A stretch of DNA of 64,000 nucleotides, taken from the NCBI RefSeq assembly GCF_014643375.1, contig NZ_BMJJ01000001.1:701782-765781 (forward strand), given 5' to 3'. This document shows positions 1 through 8,664 of this stretch, piece after piece. The stretch is from Aureimonas glaciei (GTDB lineage Bacteria > Pseudomonadota > Alphaproteobacteria > Rhizobiales > Rhizobiaceae). A program made the translations under genes and the position numbers. Positions within the stretch are counted from its first letter, which is position 1. Each line of letters starts with the position of its first letter. The notes beneath the pieces were generated by a model. It was not told the DNA's origin. It worked only from the letters and a program-made list of their open reading frames with translations, and did not search any database.

Positions 1-579
1 CATCGCCTCCAGCACCCGGCGCCGGATCAGCACATTGCCCGAGGAATAGAGGATCGGGACGGGGCCGGTTCGGGTATAGGGCGCGGTGAAGACGGGATGG
101 CGGCGGACGCTCTCGGTCGCGCCGGCCTCGAACACCGGGCATTGCGGCGCGCCGACGAAATCGGCGTCTTCCCTTTCCGCCGTCGCGACGAGGCGATCGA
201 TCCAGTCCGCGCCTGCCCATTCGTCGTCGTCGATCACGAGAAGGTGCTGCATGGCCGGAAACCGGGCGAGGGCCGTCTGCCAGCCGGCATTGTAGGCGGC
301 GCAGTTGCCGCGTTCGTGTGCGACGAGGACGAGGCCCTCTATCGTCCCGGCTGAAAACAGCGGCCCGGCGGCACCAAGACCCTCGCGCCCCGCCGCGTCG
401 TTCTCCATGACGATCACCGCGAAGCGCCGCGCCGTCTTCTGGGCCGCCAGCGAATCCAGGGTCTTCAGGAGATGTTCGGGCCGGCGGAAGGTCGGCAGCG
501 TCACCACGATCTCGTGCGCCGGCGCCCCATCCCGCAGGAGATCGGGAGAGACGATTTCGATCGTGATGGAATCGTCCAT
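1..579 (-). CDS. glycosyltransferase family 2 (partial, runs off left edge)
   Basis: The 193 visible residues look like the N-terminal nucleotide-sugar domain of a GT-A fold inverting glycosyltransferase. The start (MDDSITIEIV) leads into a beta strand and the VTLPTFRRPEHLLKTLDSL pattern typical of family 2. A DDD acidic triplet at about residues 117-119 (VIDDDEW) fits the metal and UDP-sugar binding DXD motif. The gene is divergent from the GT4 gene at 761, and the wider locus holds further polysaccharide genes, so a role in building an exported polysaccharide is inferred. The C-terminus lies outside the window, so acceptor specificity and total length cannot be judged. Confidence 0.85.
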   Translation of the reverse strand, partial: MDDSITIEIVSPDLLRDGAPAHEIVVTLPTFRRPEHLLKTLDSLAAQKTARRFAVIVMENDAAGREGLGAAGPLFSAGTIEGLVLVAHERGNCAAYNAGWQTALARFPAMQHLLVIDDDEWAGADWIDRLVATAEREDADFVGAPQCPVFEAGATESVRRHPVFTAPYTRTGPVPILYSSGNVLIRRRVLEAM

Positions 580-760
580 GCCCGCCCCAGCCTCGAAGCG
601 CCCTGCTTCTGCCCGCGCGCATTGCACCGCATAATCATGAAGAGCGGCTGAACGGGCGGCGAAAACCGCTGGACGTCTCGCGTTTTCATGGGCGGCTTAG
701 CGTATTTGAAACCGGTCTCTGCCAAGCTCCTGGCTGTCGAAGCGGCGTCGGTCGGAGCGA

Positions 761-2014
761 ATGCACCTTCTTTTCATCAGTTCCCTCCTGCCCGATGGCA
801 ATGCGGCGTCGGGATTCGAGCTGGCCAACCGCGCAATCGTCGAGGAGTACCGTCGACAGGGGGTGCGGCTGACCCTGGCCGGCTTCCGTCGACCCGGATC
901 GGCGGCGGCGGCGCCCGGCGACATCGATCTGGGAGAACTGGCGATCGAGAACGCCGCCGTCGGCCGCGGGCGGAAGCTCGCCTGGCTGGCGCACGCCCTC
1001 TGGGCCGGCCTGCCCATCTCCGCGGCCAAGCTCGCCGTCCTCGATCCGCGCATCCTGCGCCGGAGACTGGCCGCGGCGGGGCCGTTCGACGGCTATGTCT
1101 TGAATTCCGTCCAGATGCCGATCGCCTATCCGTTTCTCCTGGCCGACCGGCCCTCGGTCTTCATCGCGCACAATGTCGAGCATCTCTCCGCCGAGGAAAA
1201 CGCGCGCGATGCCCGTTCTTGGGCTGCGCGCCTGCTCTACCGGCGCGAGGCGCGGCTCTTGGCGATCAGCGAGCGCCGCATCTGCGGCCGGGCCGCGGTC
1301 ATTCACCCGCTGAGCCGTGACGACCAGCGCCTGCTGGGCCTCGGCCAGCATCCGGCCTGCCATCCCCTGGCCCTTTCGATCGGCCGGTCGACCTTGCCCG
1401 ATACCGGCCGCCGGACCCAGGACATCGGTCTCATCGGCACCTGGAGCTGGGCCCCGAACCGAAGGGGCCTCGACTGGTTCGTCGAGGAGGTGGTGAAGCT
1501 CCTGCCGGCCGATCTCCGGATCGCCATCGCCGGCCGCTTCGACGGTCCGCCGCCGCCGGCCCCCGCCAATGTCCGCTTCGTCGGCCGCGTGGAGGACGCG
1601 CAGGCCTTCATCAAGGCCTCGCACGTCGTTGCATTGGCGACGCGCGGCGGCACCGGCGTCCAGCTGAAGACGATCGAGACGTTCGAGGAGGGGATGCCGG
1701 CCGTGGCGACGCGGGCCGCGCTGCGCGGCGTCGACCACACGCCCGACAATGTCCGCGTCGCCGACGAGGCAAAGGACTTTGCCGCGGCGCTGGTGGCGAT
1801 GGTGGCGGGCGCGCGGGCGGGAACGGTCCGGCGCGGCAACGGCTTTGCCTTCATGCTCGGCCAGCGGCATGCCTTGTCGGCCGCTGTGCGTCGCGGCCTG
1901 GCCGACCTCACCGCCTTGCTCGAACCGGCCGGCCGGCCATTGCCGCCCGCCAGGACGGACGATGTCGGGGCCGACACGGACGGGTCGGTGCCGGCCGGGA
2001 TGATGCGTCGATGA
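761..2014 (+). CDS. glycosyltransferase family 4 (group 1)
   Basis: 417 residues with the two-Rossmann layout of GT-B enzymes. An HNVE segment near residue 137 is seen in many GT4 proteins. The C-terminal half begins near residue 223 with GLIGTWSWAPNRRGLDWF and holds GGTGVQLKTIETFEEGMPAV at about 296-315, the donor-binding region with its conserved acidic residues. It probably adds a sugar to a lipid-linked repeat unit on the cytoplasmic face of the membrane. The donor cannot be read from sequence. Its stop overlaps the start of the WecG-like gene by four bases (ATGA), so the two are probably co-translated. Confidence 0.85.
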   Translation: MHLLFISSLLPDGNAASGFELANRAIVEEYRRQGVRLTLAGFRRPGSAAAAPGDIDLGELAIENAAVGRGRKLAWLAHALWAGLPISAAKLAVLDPRILRRRLAAAGPFDGYVLNSVQMPIAYPFLLADRPSVFIAHNVEHLSAEENARDARSWAARLLYRREARLLAISERRICGRAAVIHPLSRDDQRLLGLGQHPACHPLALSIGRSTLPDTGRRTQDIGLIGTWSWAPNRRGLDWFVEEVVKLLPADLRIAIAGRFDGPPPPAPANVRFVGRVEDAQAFIKASHVVALATRGGTGVQLKTIETFEEGMPAVATRAALRGVDHTPDNVRVADEAKDFAAALVAMVAGARAGTVRRGNGFAFMLGQRHALSAAVRRGLADLTALLEPAGRPLPPARTDDVGADTDGSVPAGMMRR

Positions 2015-2820
2015 CCGATCTCGCCCGCCGCGCTTTGGCGCCGAACGCCTTGCCCGAGGCGGCTCCCGGGGAGACCCGGCTGATCGGCGGCGTTCGCGTC
2101 ACGGCGGCCCGGGGCGAGGCCGTCGCGCGCGACATCGCCGGGCGGCTGAAGACGGGGACCTTCACCAAGGTCGCCTTCGTCAACGCGCATTGCATCAACC
2201 TCGCCTATGAGCGGGGCGAGTACCGGCGCGCCCTGGCCGATTTCACGGTGCTGCCGGACGGCGTCGGCGTCGACCTCGCCTCGCGCCTGCTCTTCGGCAG
2301 GCCGTTCCCGGAAAATCTCAACGGCACCGATTTCGTCCCCTTTCTTCTCGGCCGGCTGCCCGGGGGGGCGCGGGTCGGCCTGATCGGGGCGCGGCCGGGC
2401 GTTGCCGAGGCCGCCGCGGCAAAGTTCGCCGCGGACTTGCCGCAGCATGACTTCCTGCCGATCTCGGACGGCTTCTATGCCGAGGGAGCGGAGACCGAGG
2501 CGGTGCTCGCCCGAACCCGCGACGCCGAGGTCGATATCGTCCTCGTCGCGCTCGGCGTGCCCCGCCAGGAACTCTTCATCGCGCAGCACCTGACCGCTGC
2601 CGAGACGACCGTGGCCATCGCCGTCGGCGCCCTGTTCGACTTCAAGGCAGGAATAGTCCCCCGGGCGCCGGCGGTCGTGCGGCATCTGCGCGCGGAATGG
2701 CTGTTCCGGCTCTGCGCCGAGCCGCGCCGTCTCTGGCGCCGCTATGTCTTAGGCAATCCGAGATTCCTCACCCATATCCTGCGCGAGAGGCGGCGGCGTT
2801 CCGCAGCCGACGCGCTCTGA
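2011..2820 (+). CDS. WecG/TagA/CpsF family glycosyltransferase (GT26)
   Basis: 269 residues covering the full GT26 domain. Family landmarks are VNAHCINLA near residues 58-66, LPDGVGVDLASRLL at 81-94 with the conserved Asp, and NLNGTDFVPFLL at about 102-113. Relatives such as WecG and TagA transfer ManNAc-type or related sugars to polyprenyl-pyrophosphate-linked acceptors. The exact sugar here is unknown. The gene overlaps the upstream GT4 gene by four bases and is followed by a DUF6492 gene, forming a short polysaccharide assembly operon. Confidence 0.88.
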   Translation: MTDLARRALAPNALPEAAPGETRLIGGVRVTAARGEAVARDIAGRLKTGTFTKVAFVNAHCINLAYERGEYRRALADFTVLPDGVGVDLASRLLFGRPFPENLNGTDFVPFLLGRLPGGARVGLIGARPGVAEAAAAKFAADLPQHDFLPISDGFYAEGAETEAVLARTRDAEVDIVLVALGVPRQELFIAQHLTAAETTVAIAVGALFDFKAGIVPRAPAVVRHLRAEWLFRLCAEPRRLWRRYVLGNPRFLTHILRERRRRSAADAL

Positions 2821-3737
2821 CCCTCTCCGCCGGAACAAGACCCCTGGAACGCGCGATCCTCCCCTCCGCCATCGTCACGTCCAGCTATCGCGGCGACTTC
2901 GAGCGCTGCCGGCTTTTGTGCGACAGCATCGACGCCCGCGTCACCGGCATCACCCGGCACGTCATCCTCGTCGAGGCCGCCGACATGGCGCTGTTCGGGA
3001 CCTTGGCCGGTCCGCGGCGCGAGATCGTCTGCGAGCGCGACCTTCTGCCCTTCTGGCTGCGGCCGTTTCCCGATCCCATGAGTCTGGGCCGCCGCCGCAT
3101 CTGGCTGTCTCCGAAAGGGCCGCCGCTGCGGGGCTGGCACGTGCAGCAGCTGCGGCGCATCGCCATGGCCGCGACCATGCCGGAAGCCGTGCTGATCTCC
3201 TGCGATTCCGACGTCGTCTTCCTCAAGCCTTTCGACGCCGGCAGCCTCCAGCACGACGGCGCCGTCGAGTTCCACCGGATCGCCCACGCCTTTTCAGATC
3301 TGCCCGAACCGGCGCTCGGCGAACACCGCGCCTGGTCGCGGAAGGCGGGCGACCTGCTCGGCCTTCCCCGGACCGTGGTCAATGAAACCGGCTATATCGC
3401 CACCCTGATCGCCTGGCGCACCGATACCGCGCGCGAGATGGTGGCGCGCATCGAGGCGGTCGGGGAGCGCCCGGCCGTGGCGAGCCTTTCCGCCACGCGG
3501 CTCCTGTCGGAATGCACGATCTACGGCCGCTTCGTCGACGAGGTCGAGGCGCGGCCGGACCGGCATGTCGCCTCCGAGCGCCGCCTCTGCCGGATCTACT
3601 GGAGCGGCGGCGCGATGAGCGGGGCCGAGATCGAGGGCTTTGCCGAAACCATGGCGCCGGATCAGGTCGCGGTCGGCATCCAGTCCTTCACCGGCACCGG
3701 CATCGGGCTCATTCGCCGGGCTGCGGGGCTGGCGTGA
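2697..3737 (+). CDS. DUF6492 family protein, probable glycosyltransferase-like; start uncertain
   Basis: The recognisable protein begins near 2856 with AILPSAIVTSSYRGDFERC, the usual N-terminus of this family, and continues to a DXD-like SCDSDVVFLKPFD at about residues 164-176 (numbered from 2697), typical of GT-A folds. The only in-frame standard start I found is ATG at 2697, which makes a 124-bp overlap with the GT26 gene and an arginine-rich leader that looks like an out-of-frame reading of that gene. No ATG, GTG or TTG occurs between the GT26 stop and the conserved region. The real start may be non-standard, or a base may be missing. The 3' end overlaps the convergent flippase gene by 29 bp. 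Confidence 0.7.
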   Translation: MAVPALRRAAPSLAPLCLRQSEIPHPYPAREAAAFRSRRALTLSAGTRPLERAILPSAIVTSSYRGDFERCRLLCDSIDARVTGITRHVILVEAADMALFGTLAGPRREIVCERDLLPFWLRPFPDPMSLGRRRIWLSPKGPPLRGWHVQQLRRIAMAATMPEAVLISCDSDVVFLKPFDAGSLQHDGAVEFHRIAHAFSDLPEPALGEHRAWSRKAGDLLGLPRTVVNETGYIATLIAWRTDTAREMVARIEAVGERPAVASLSATRLLSECTIYGRFVDEVEARPDRHVASERRLCRIYWSGGAMSGAEIEGFAETMAPDQVAVGIQSFTGTGIGLIRRAAGLA

Positions 3738-5022
3738 CCGGCGCGGCCGGGCGGCCCCGTCCGTGCCAGTCGAAGGCGGTGTAGGTGGCGACGGCCGAAA
3801 CCAGCCAGAGCGCCGCGAACAGGCCGTTCATGCCCGCGATCCAGGCGGTGCCGCGATCGTCGAAATGGCCGAGCAGGAGCGCCAGGAGCCCCGCTTTGAT
3901 CACCCCGACCAGAGCCAGGATCAGCGCCCGAACCGTCGTCTTGCCGCGGGCGTAGAGAAGCTCGCTTTGGAATTCCACGAGATTGCGGAAGGCCGGGACG
4001 AGCAGCGCCAGGAGGACCAGCGGCGCGGCATCGGCGACGTTGTCGCCGAGAGCGGTCGGAAAGATCGCCAGGAACCCGCCGAGGAAGGCGAGGCCCGCGA
4101 TCGACACGGCCGCGATGCCGGCCTCCAGCGAGACGCGAAGGCGCCAGGAGGCCAGCGTCTGCGGCGCCTTCATCAGCTTCTGCACGAGCATGGTGTTGAA
4201 GGCGCGCACCGGAATTGCGGTGAGGTCGACGAGGCGCATCAGGATGGCGTAGAGGCCGGCGATGTGCGGCCCGCCGAGCGACAGCACCAAGAGCTTGTCG
4301 AGTTCGGACTGCAGATAGAAGATGATCTCGGCGCTGGCGACGGAGACGCTGTCGCGCCAGCGCGCGAGATAGAGCGACGGCGCAAAGCGCAGCCGGATCC
4401 GGGGATAGAAGAAGAGGATCGCCCCCAGCATGGCGAGCGCATTGGCGAGAAGATAGGCGCTGGCCCAGGCGATCAGCGAATGGTCCGAGAACAGGGCGAA
4501 GGCCAGGGCCGCCAGCGTGCGGACGGCGGAGCCTGAAATCGCCAGGATGGCGGCGCGGCCGAAACGGCCGAGGCCGTTGTTGACGATGCAGACGACTTCC
4601 AGGACCCGCCAGCACAGGACTTCCGCCGCGACGATGGCGGCAAAGGCCAGGATGCTCATCTCTCCCTGGAAGAAGACCGCGTAGAAGCCGGCGGCCACGA
4701 GCGCGACGAGGGGCAGGGAGGCGAGGAGCGCGGCCAGAAAGCCGGCGGTATAGACGCCGACCAGCCTCGGCCGGCCGGTCGCGACCCGGTAGAGCGGCGA
4801 GACGAAGCCGAAGGCGGCGATCCGGGACAGGACGACGCCGGTCGCCGAAGCCGTCGCGAAGCGGCCGAAGTCCGCCAGCGACAGGGCATTGGCGACGCAG
4901 ACGAAATAGCCGAGCGACAAGACCAGCCGGCCGAGCGACCCGCCCATCAGATGCGCATAGGCCGTGACAAGGCCGATATTGCCTTTAAGCTTGGCCATCA
5001 GCGTTCCGGCCTGCAGCATCAT
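3709..5022 (-). CDS. polysaccharide flippase / oligosaccharide exporter (MOP superfamily, Wzx-like)
   Basis: 437 residues of mostly hydrophobic sequence with about a dozen predicted membrane segments. It has the N-terminal LADFGRFATA motif found in Wzx/RfbX-type flippases, which move lipid-linked oligosaccharide units across the inner membrane. A GAGGA ribosome site precedes the ATG. The 3' end overlaps the DUF6492 gene convergently, and the 5' end is only 21 bp from the divergent GH10 gene, so each promoter probably lies inside the neighbour or its leader. Together with the glycosyltransferases and the Wzz-like protein this fits a Wzx/Wzy-type pathway, although I see no Wzy polymerase in the window. 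Confidence 0.85.
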   Translation of the reverse strand: MMLQAGTLMAKLKGNIGLVTAYAHLMGGSLGRLVLSLGYFVCVANALSLADFGRFATASATGVVLSRIAAFGFVSPLYRVATGRPRLVGVYTAGFLAALLASLPLVALVAAGFYAVFFQGEMSILAFAAIVAAEVLCWRVLEVVCIVNNGLGRFGRAAILAISGSAVRTLAALAFALFSDHSLIAWASAYLLANALAMLGAILFFYPRIRLRFAPSLYLARWRDSVSVASAEIIFYLQSELDKLLVLSLGGPHIAGLYAILMRLVDLTAIPVRAFNTMLVQKLMKAPQTLASWRLRVSLEAGIAAVSIAGLAFLGGFLAIFPTALGDNVADAAPLVLLALLVPAFRNLVEFQSELLYARGKTTVRALILALVGVIKAGLLALLLGHFDDRGTAWIAGMNGLFAALWLVSAVATYTAFDWHGRGRPAAPVTPAPQPGE

Positions 5023-5043
5023 CGGTCCTCGAGCGAGAAGAAC

Positions 5044-6174
5044 ATGGGTCTGACCAACAGAAGCAGCGACCGCGGGTCGCCCGTCGCGTCCCCGACATCC
5101 TCGCCGTCGGCAGGCAGCATAGGCGAGGCGGGATTAACGCGCCGTTCGCTGCTGCGCGGCGCGGCGGCCCTGGCCGCAGCCTCCCCCTTCGGATCCGCCC
5201 GCGCGGCAGGCAGCGCCGTTCCCTTCGGTGCCGCCATCCAGATCGAATATCTCGACAGCGATCCCGCCTATACCCAGGCTTTTCTCGACCACTGCGACAT
5301 CATCGTGCCGATGAACGAGCTGAAATGGGAAGCCCTGCGGCCGACGCGGGACGCCTTCGACTTCGCGTCGGCGGACCGGCTCGTCGACCTGGCGCAGAAA
5401 AACGGCCGGCGGTCGCACGGCCATACCCATGTCTGGTGGAACGCCCTGCCGGGTTGGGTGGAGAGGATCTCGGCGGCGGACGAAGCGGAACGGGTCCTCA
5501 CCGAGCACATCGAGGCGGTGATGGACCGCTATCGCGGCCGGGTGGAGACCTGGGATGTCGTCAACGAGGTGATCGCGCACGATCCGGCGAACGAGGGCGT
5601 GCTGCGCGACAGCTACTGGATGCGGGTCCTCGGCGCGCGCCACGTTCCCATCGCCTTCGCCGCCGCGGCGCGGGCCGATCCCTCGGCGCGGCTGATCCTG
5701 AACGACTACGACCTGGAATTTGCCGGCGACCGCTACGACCGCCGTCGAGCCATCGTGCTCGACATCGTGCGGCAGCTGCAGGACGCCGGCATCCGCATCG
5801 ACGGCATCGGGATCCAGGGCCATCTCTACGCCGACCAGGCGATCGACATCCCGGCGCTCGCAAGGTTCGGCAGGGAACTGAAGTCGCTCGGCGTCTTCCT
5901 GCAGATCAGCGAGCTCGACGTCATCGACTGGAACATCGACGGCGGGCCCGAGGAGCAGGATGCGGCGGCCCTCGTCGTCGTCGGCGACCTGCTCGAAGGC
6001 GTGTTCGCCGCAGGCCGTCCCGATGCCGTCATCACCTGGGGGATGACCGACCGCTACAGCTGGATTCCCGACGTCATGCCGCGCCGCGACGGCAAGCCCT
6101 CGCGGCCGCTGCCGCTCGACGCCGACTACCGGCCCAAACCCTGGTTTGACCTGATCCGCCGACGGCTCGCCTGA
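5044..6174 (+). CDS. GH10 glycoside hydrolase (endo-1,4-beta-xylanase family), Tat-exported
   Basis: 376 residues. A twin-arginine signal (LTRRSLLRGAAALAAA, residues 31-46) is followed by a full GH10 barrel. The acid/base Glu is at about 175 in WDVVNE and the nucleophile Glu at about 290 in QISELD. HVWWN near 129-133 and TWGMTDRYSW near 331-340 are also family landmarks. The ATG at 5044 sits behind a GAGAAGAAC ribosome site; an upstream in-frame ATG at 4951 would overlap the flippase gene and lose the usual signal-peptide position. Because it sits between flippase and chain-length genes, it may trim the cell's own polysaccharide rather than digest plant xylan. That role is inference. Confidence 0.9.
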   Translation: MGLTNRSSDRGSPVASPTSSPSAGSIGEAGLTRRSLLRGAAALAAASPFGSARAAGSAVPFGAAIQIEYLDSDPAYTQAFLDHCDIIVPMNELKWEALRPTRDAFDFASADRLVDLAQKNGRRSHGHTHVWWNALPGWVERISAADEAERVLTEHIEAVMDRYRGRVETWDVVNEVIAHDPANEGVLRDSYWMRVLGARHVPIAFAAAARADPSARLILNDYDLEFAGDRYDRRRAIVLDIVRQLQDAGIRIDGIGIQGHLYADQAIDIPALARFGRELKSLGVFLQISELDVIDWNIDGGPEEQDAAALVVVGDLLEGVFAAGRPDAVITWGMTDRYSWIPDVMPRRDGKPSRPLPLDADYRPKPWFDLIRRRLA

Positions 6175-6246
6175 CCGGGCGCGGCCCGACGTCGCCGGCG
6201 ATCCCGGGATCGCCGTTAATGCTTTCTTGTCCATCCAGGCCGCATT

Positions 6247-8529
6247 ATGCTTGGAAACTTATTACCGTCCGGTGTCATGTTCAATTCCGACGAAACATCA
6301 GCAAGGGCCGGGAATGCCGCGGGCGCGAAGGCGCTGCCGGCGCCGGGCCCTGCCATGGCTGTCGGGGAGGAACGCCGGCGATCCCCGCGCGGCCCGGTGA
6401 TCGATCCGGTCTACGTCGCCAAGGCCGTCTGGAACAGCAAGCTCCTGATCGTCGCCACGACGATCCTCGGCCTCGGCCTCGCCGTCGCCCTCGCCATATC
6501 GACCCCTAAGCGCTACACCGCGACGACGCAGATCCTGATGGACCCGCGCGACCTCAAGGTCGTCGCCAACGAGATCACGCCGAACGGCCTGCCGTCCGAA
6601 GGCACGCTGGCCCTCGTCGAGAGCCAGACCGCGGTGATCATGTCGAGCAACATCCTGTCGCGGGTCATCGCCAAGGCCGATCTCGAGGCCGATCCCGAAT
6701 TCAACGGCACCTCGGTCGGCGGCCTGTCCGGATGGCTGCCGCCGGCGCTGACGAGCCTGTTCGCTGGCACCGACGCCGCGCAGGGCGACCGCGAATACCG
6801 GACGCTCGAGCGGCTGCGGCGCGCGATGACCGTCAGTCGCGAGGCCAAGAGCTTCGTCATCAACCTCTCGGTCGAATCGACGGATCCGGAAAAGGCGGCC
6901 CGCATCGCCAATCTTACCTCGGAAGTCTTCATCGCCGAGCAGGGCCGCGTGCAGTCCGACACCGCGCGCCGCGCCACCGACTCCCTGTCCTCGCGCCTCG
7001 CCGAACTACGCCAGAGCGTGGTGCGGGCCGAGAGCGCCGTCGAGGACTACAAGAGCCAGAACGCGCTGATCGGCGTCGGCGGCCGGCTGGTCGACGACGA
7101 ATACATCACCCGCACCAACGACCGGCTCGCCCGGGCGCGCGGCGACATCACCGCGCTGCGCGTCAAGGCCGACTCGATGCGCTCGGCCAGCGTCGAGGAC
7201 GTGGTACGAGGCACCCTGCCGGAGGAACTGGCGTCGGAAGCCCTGGTGCGGCTGCGCCAGACCTATGCCGAGCTCGCCCAGCAGCAGGCGGTCCTCGGCA
7301 CCAAGCTTGGTCCCCGGCATCCGCAGCGCATCGCCAGCGAGGGCGCGCTCACCGCCTCGCGCCAGGCGATTGCCGGCGAACTGCAGCGCATCGTCGCGGC
7401 GGCCCAGACGGAACTGGCGCGGGCCGAGGCGACCGAGCGCGACCTGACCGCCCAGCTCGACGAACTCAAGGACAAGCAGGTCACCACCAGCGGCGCCTTC
7501 GTCAAGCTGCGGGAACTGGAGCGCGAGGTCGATGCCTCGCGCGCGGTCTACGAGGCCTTTCTCCTGAGGGCGCGCGAGACCGGCGAGCAGGAGAGCCTGA
7601 ACACCGCCAATGTCCGCGTCATCTCCGAAGCGACCCCGCCGCTTCTGCCGAGCAGCCTGTCGCGCAAGACCGTGGTGGTCGCCGGCGGCCTGCTGGGTTT
7701 CCTCGCCGGGATCGGCATCGCCGGTCTTGCCGCGATGTTCCGGCTCCTGCGCGCAGTGTTCGCCGACCGCCGCCGCCAGCGCACGTCGCGCTGGGGCGAA
7801 GGGACCGACGCGCCGGGCGCCGCGATGCGGGCCCCCGTGCCCGCCGCCCCGGTGAACGCCGCCGTGATGCCCGCTGCCCCGGTGCCTGCTGTCCCAACGC
7901 CTGCTGCCGTGATCCCCGCTTCCGAGACGCCGGTCGCCGCGGTGCCGGTTCCGGCCGCTGCCCCGATGCCTGCGGCCGCAATTCACGCCGACGGGCTGGC
8001 GACGACCGTGATGCCGCCGACGACTGTCGTACCCGGCACGCGCGCCGACGCCGCGGAACCGCGCAGCCCGGCCGACACTGCGGACGTCGCCGACCCGATC
8101 CCAGCCGGGGTCGAGGAGCCCCGGATCGCCGATGCCATCGCTCCGTCCGCACCGACCCCGTCAGACGAGTCCGCGACGCGTCGCAGCGACCATGCCGGAG
8201 CGCCGGGCCGGGAGTTGCCGGCCTCCCGCCTCACCGACGCTCCCTCGCTCGACTATGCGTCGGCCTTCCATGCCGGGAATCGGCTCGAAGGCACCGGCCT
8301 GACGCTGGCCGATGCCGGCCGGACCAGCGCCCCGGAGGTCCGCCAGCGGGCTTCGCTGCGCGACCGGGTGCGGGCCATCGCCGCGGCCGATGCCAAAGAC
8401 GCCGAACGACGCGACGCCGCGGCGCCGCCCCTCGACCCGACGGTCGCGACGCTCCGCGACGAGATCGAGACCGTGAAGCAGGCGATCGCCGACATTCGTC
8501 GCCGTCGCGAACTGACCCGCGGCTCGTGA
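6247..8529 (+). CDS. Wzz/GumC-type polysaccharide co-polymerase without kinase domain
   Basis: 760 residues. The first membrane segment is near 65-85 (LLIVATTILGLGLAVALAIS). A large periplasmic part has Wzz features (STPKRYTATTQILMDPRD), a coiled-coil-rich middle and a G-x-x-HP segment (LGPRHPQRI), and a second membrane segment lies near 474-498. This is the class that sets chain length of capsular or exopolysaccharide. Instead of a fused BY-kinase domain, the cytoplasmic C-terminus is some 260 residues of low-complexity Ala/Pro/Val/Thr sequence ending in a charged helix. A second in-frame ATG at 6277 is possible; no strong ribosome site distinguishes them. Confidence 0.85.
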   Translation: MLGNLLPSGVMFNSDETSARAGNAAGAKALPAPGPAMAVGEERRRSPRGPVIDPVYVAKAVWNSKLLIVATTILGLGLAVALAISTPKRYTATTQILMDPRDLKVVANEITPNGLPSEGTLALVESQTAVIMSSNILSRVIAKADLEADPEFNGTSVGGLSGWLPPALTSLFAGTDAAQGDREYRTLERLRRAMTVSREAKSFVINLSVESTDPEKAARIANLTSEVFIAEQGRVQSDTARRATDSLSSRLAELRQSVVRAESAVEDYKSQNALIGVGGRLVDDEYITRTNDRLARARGDITALRVKADSMRSASVEDVVRGTLPEELASEALVRLRQTYAELAQQQAVLGTKLGPRHPQRIASEGALTASRQAIAGELQRIVAAAQTELARAEATERDLTAQLDELKDKQVTTSGAFVKLRELEREVDASRAVYEAFLLRARETGEQESLNTANVRVISEATPPLLPSSLSRKTVVVAGGLLGFLAGIGIAGLAAMFRLLRAVFADRRRQRTSRWGEGTDAPGAAMRAPVPAAPVNAAVMPAAPVPAVPTPAAVIPASETPVAAVPVPAAAPMPAAAIHADGLATTVMPPTTVVPGTRADAAEPRSPADTADVADPIPAGVEEPRIADAIAPSAPTPSDESATRRSDHAGAPGRELPASRLTDAPSLDYASAFHAGNRLEGTGLTLADAGRTSAPEVRQRASLRDRVRAIAAADAKDAERRDAAAPPLDPTVATLRDEIETVKQAIADIRRRRELTRGS

Positions 8530-8664
8530 CGCAAGGTCGAGCCTGAACCTGCAGGTGCCGAAGCGCCCGCGGAGTGTCCCGCAGACGCGCGGCCCGTCGC
8601 CGGGCTCGACCTTTTCCTGGGACCGGCCGCCCACCGCGCCGGCGCGGTGCGCCGGGCGTGTGGC

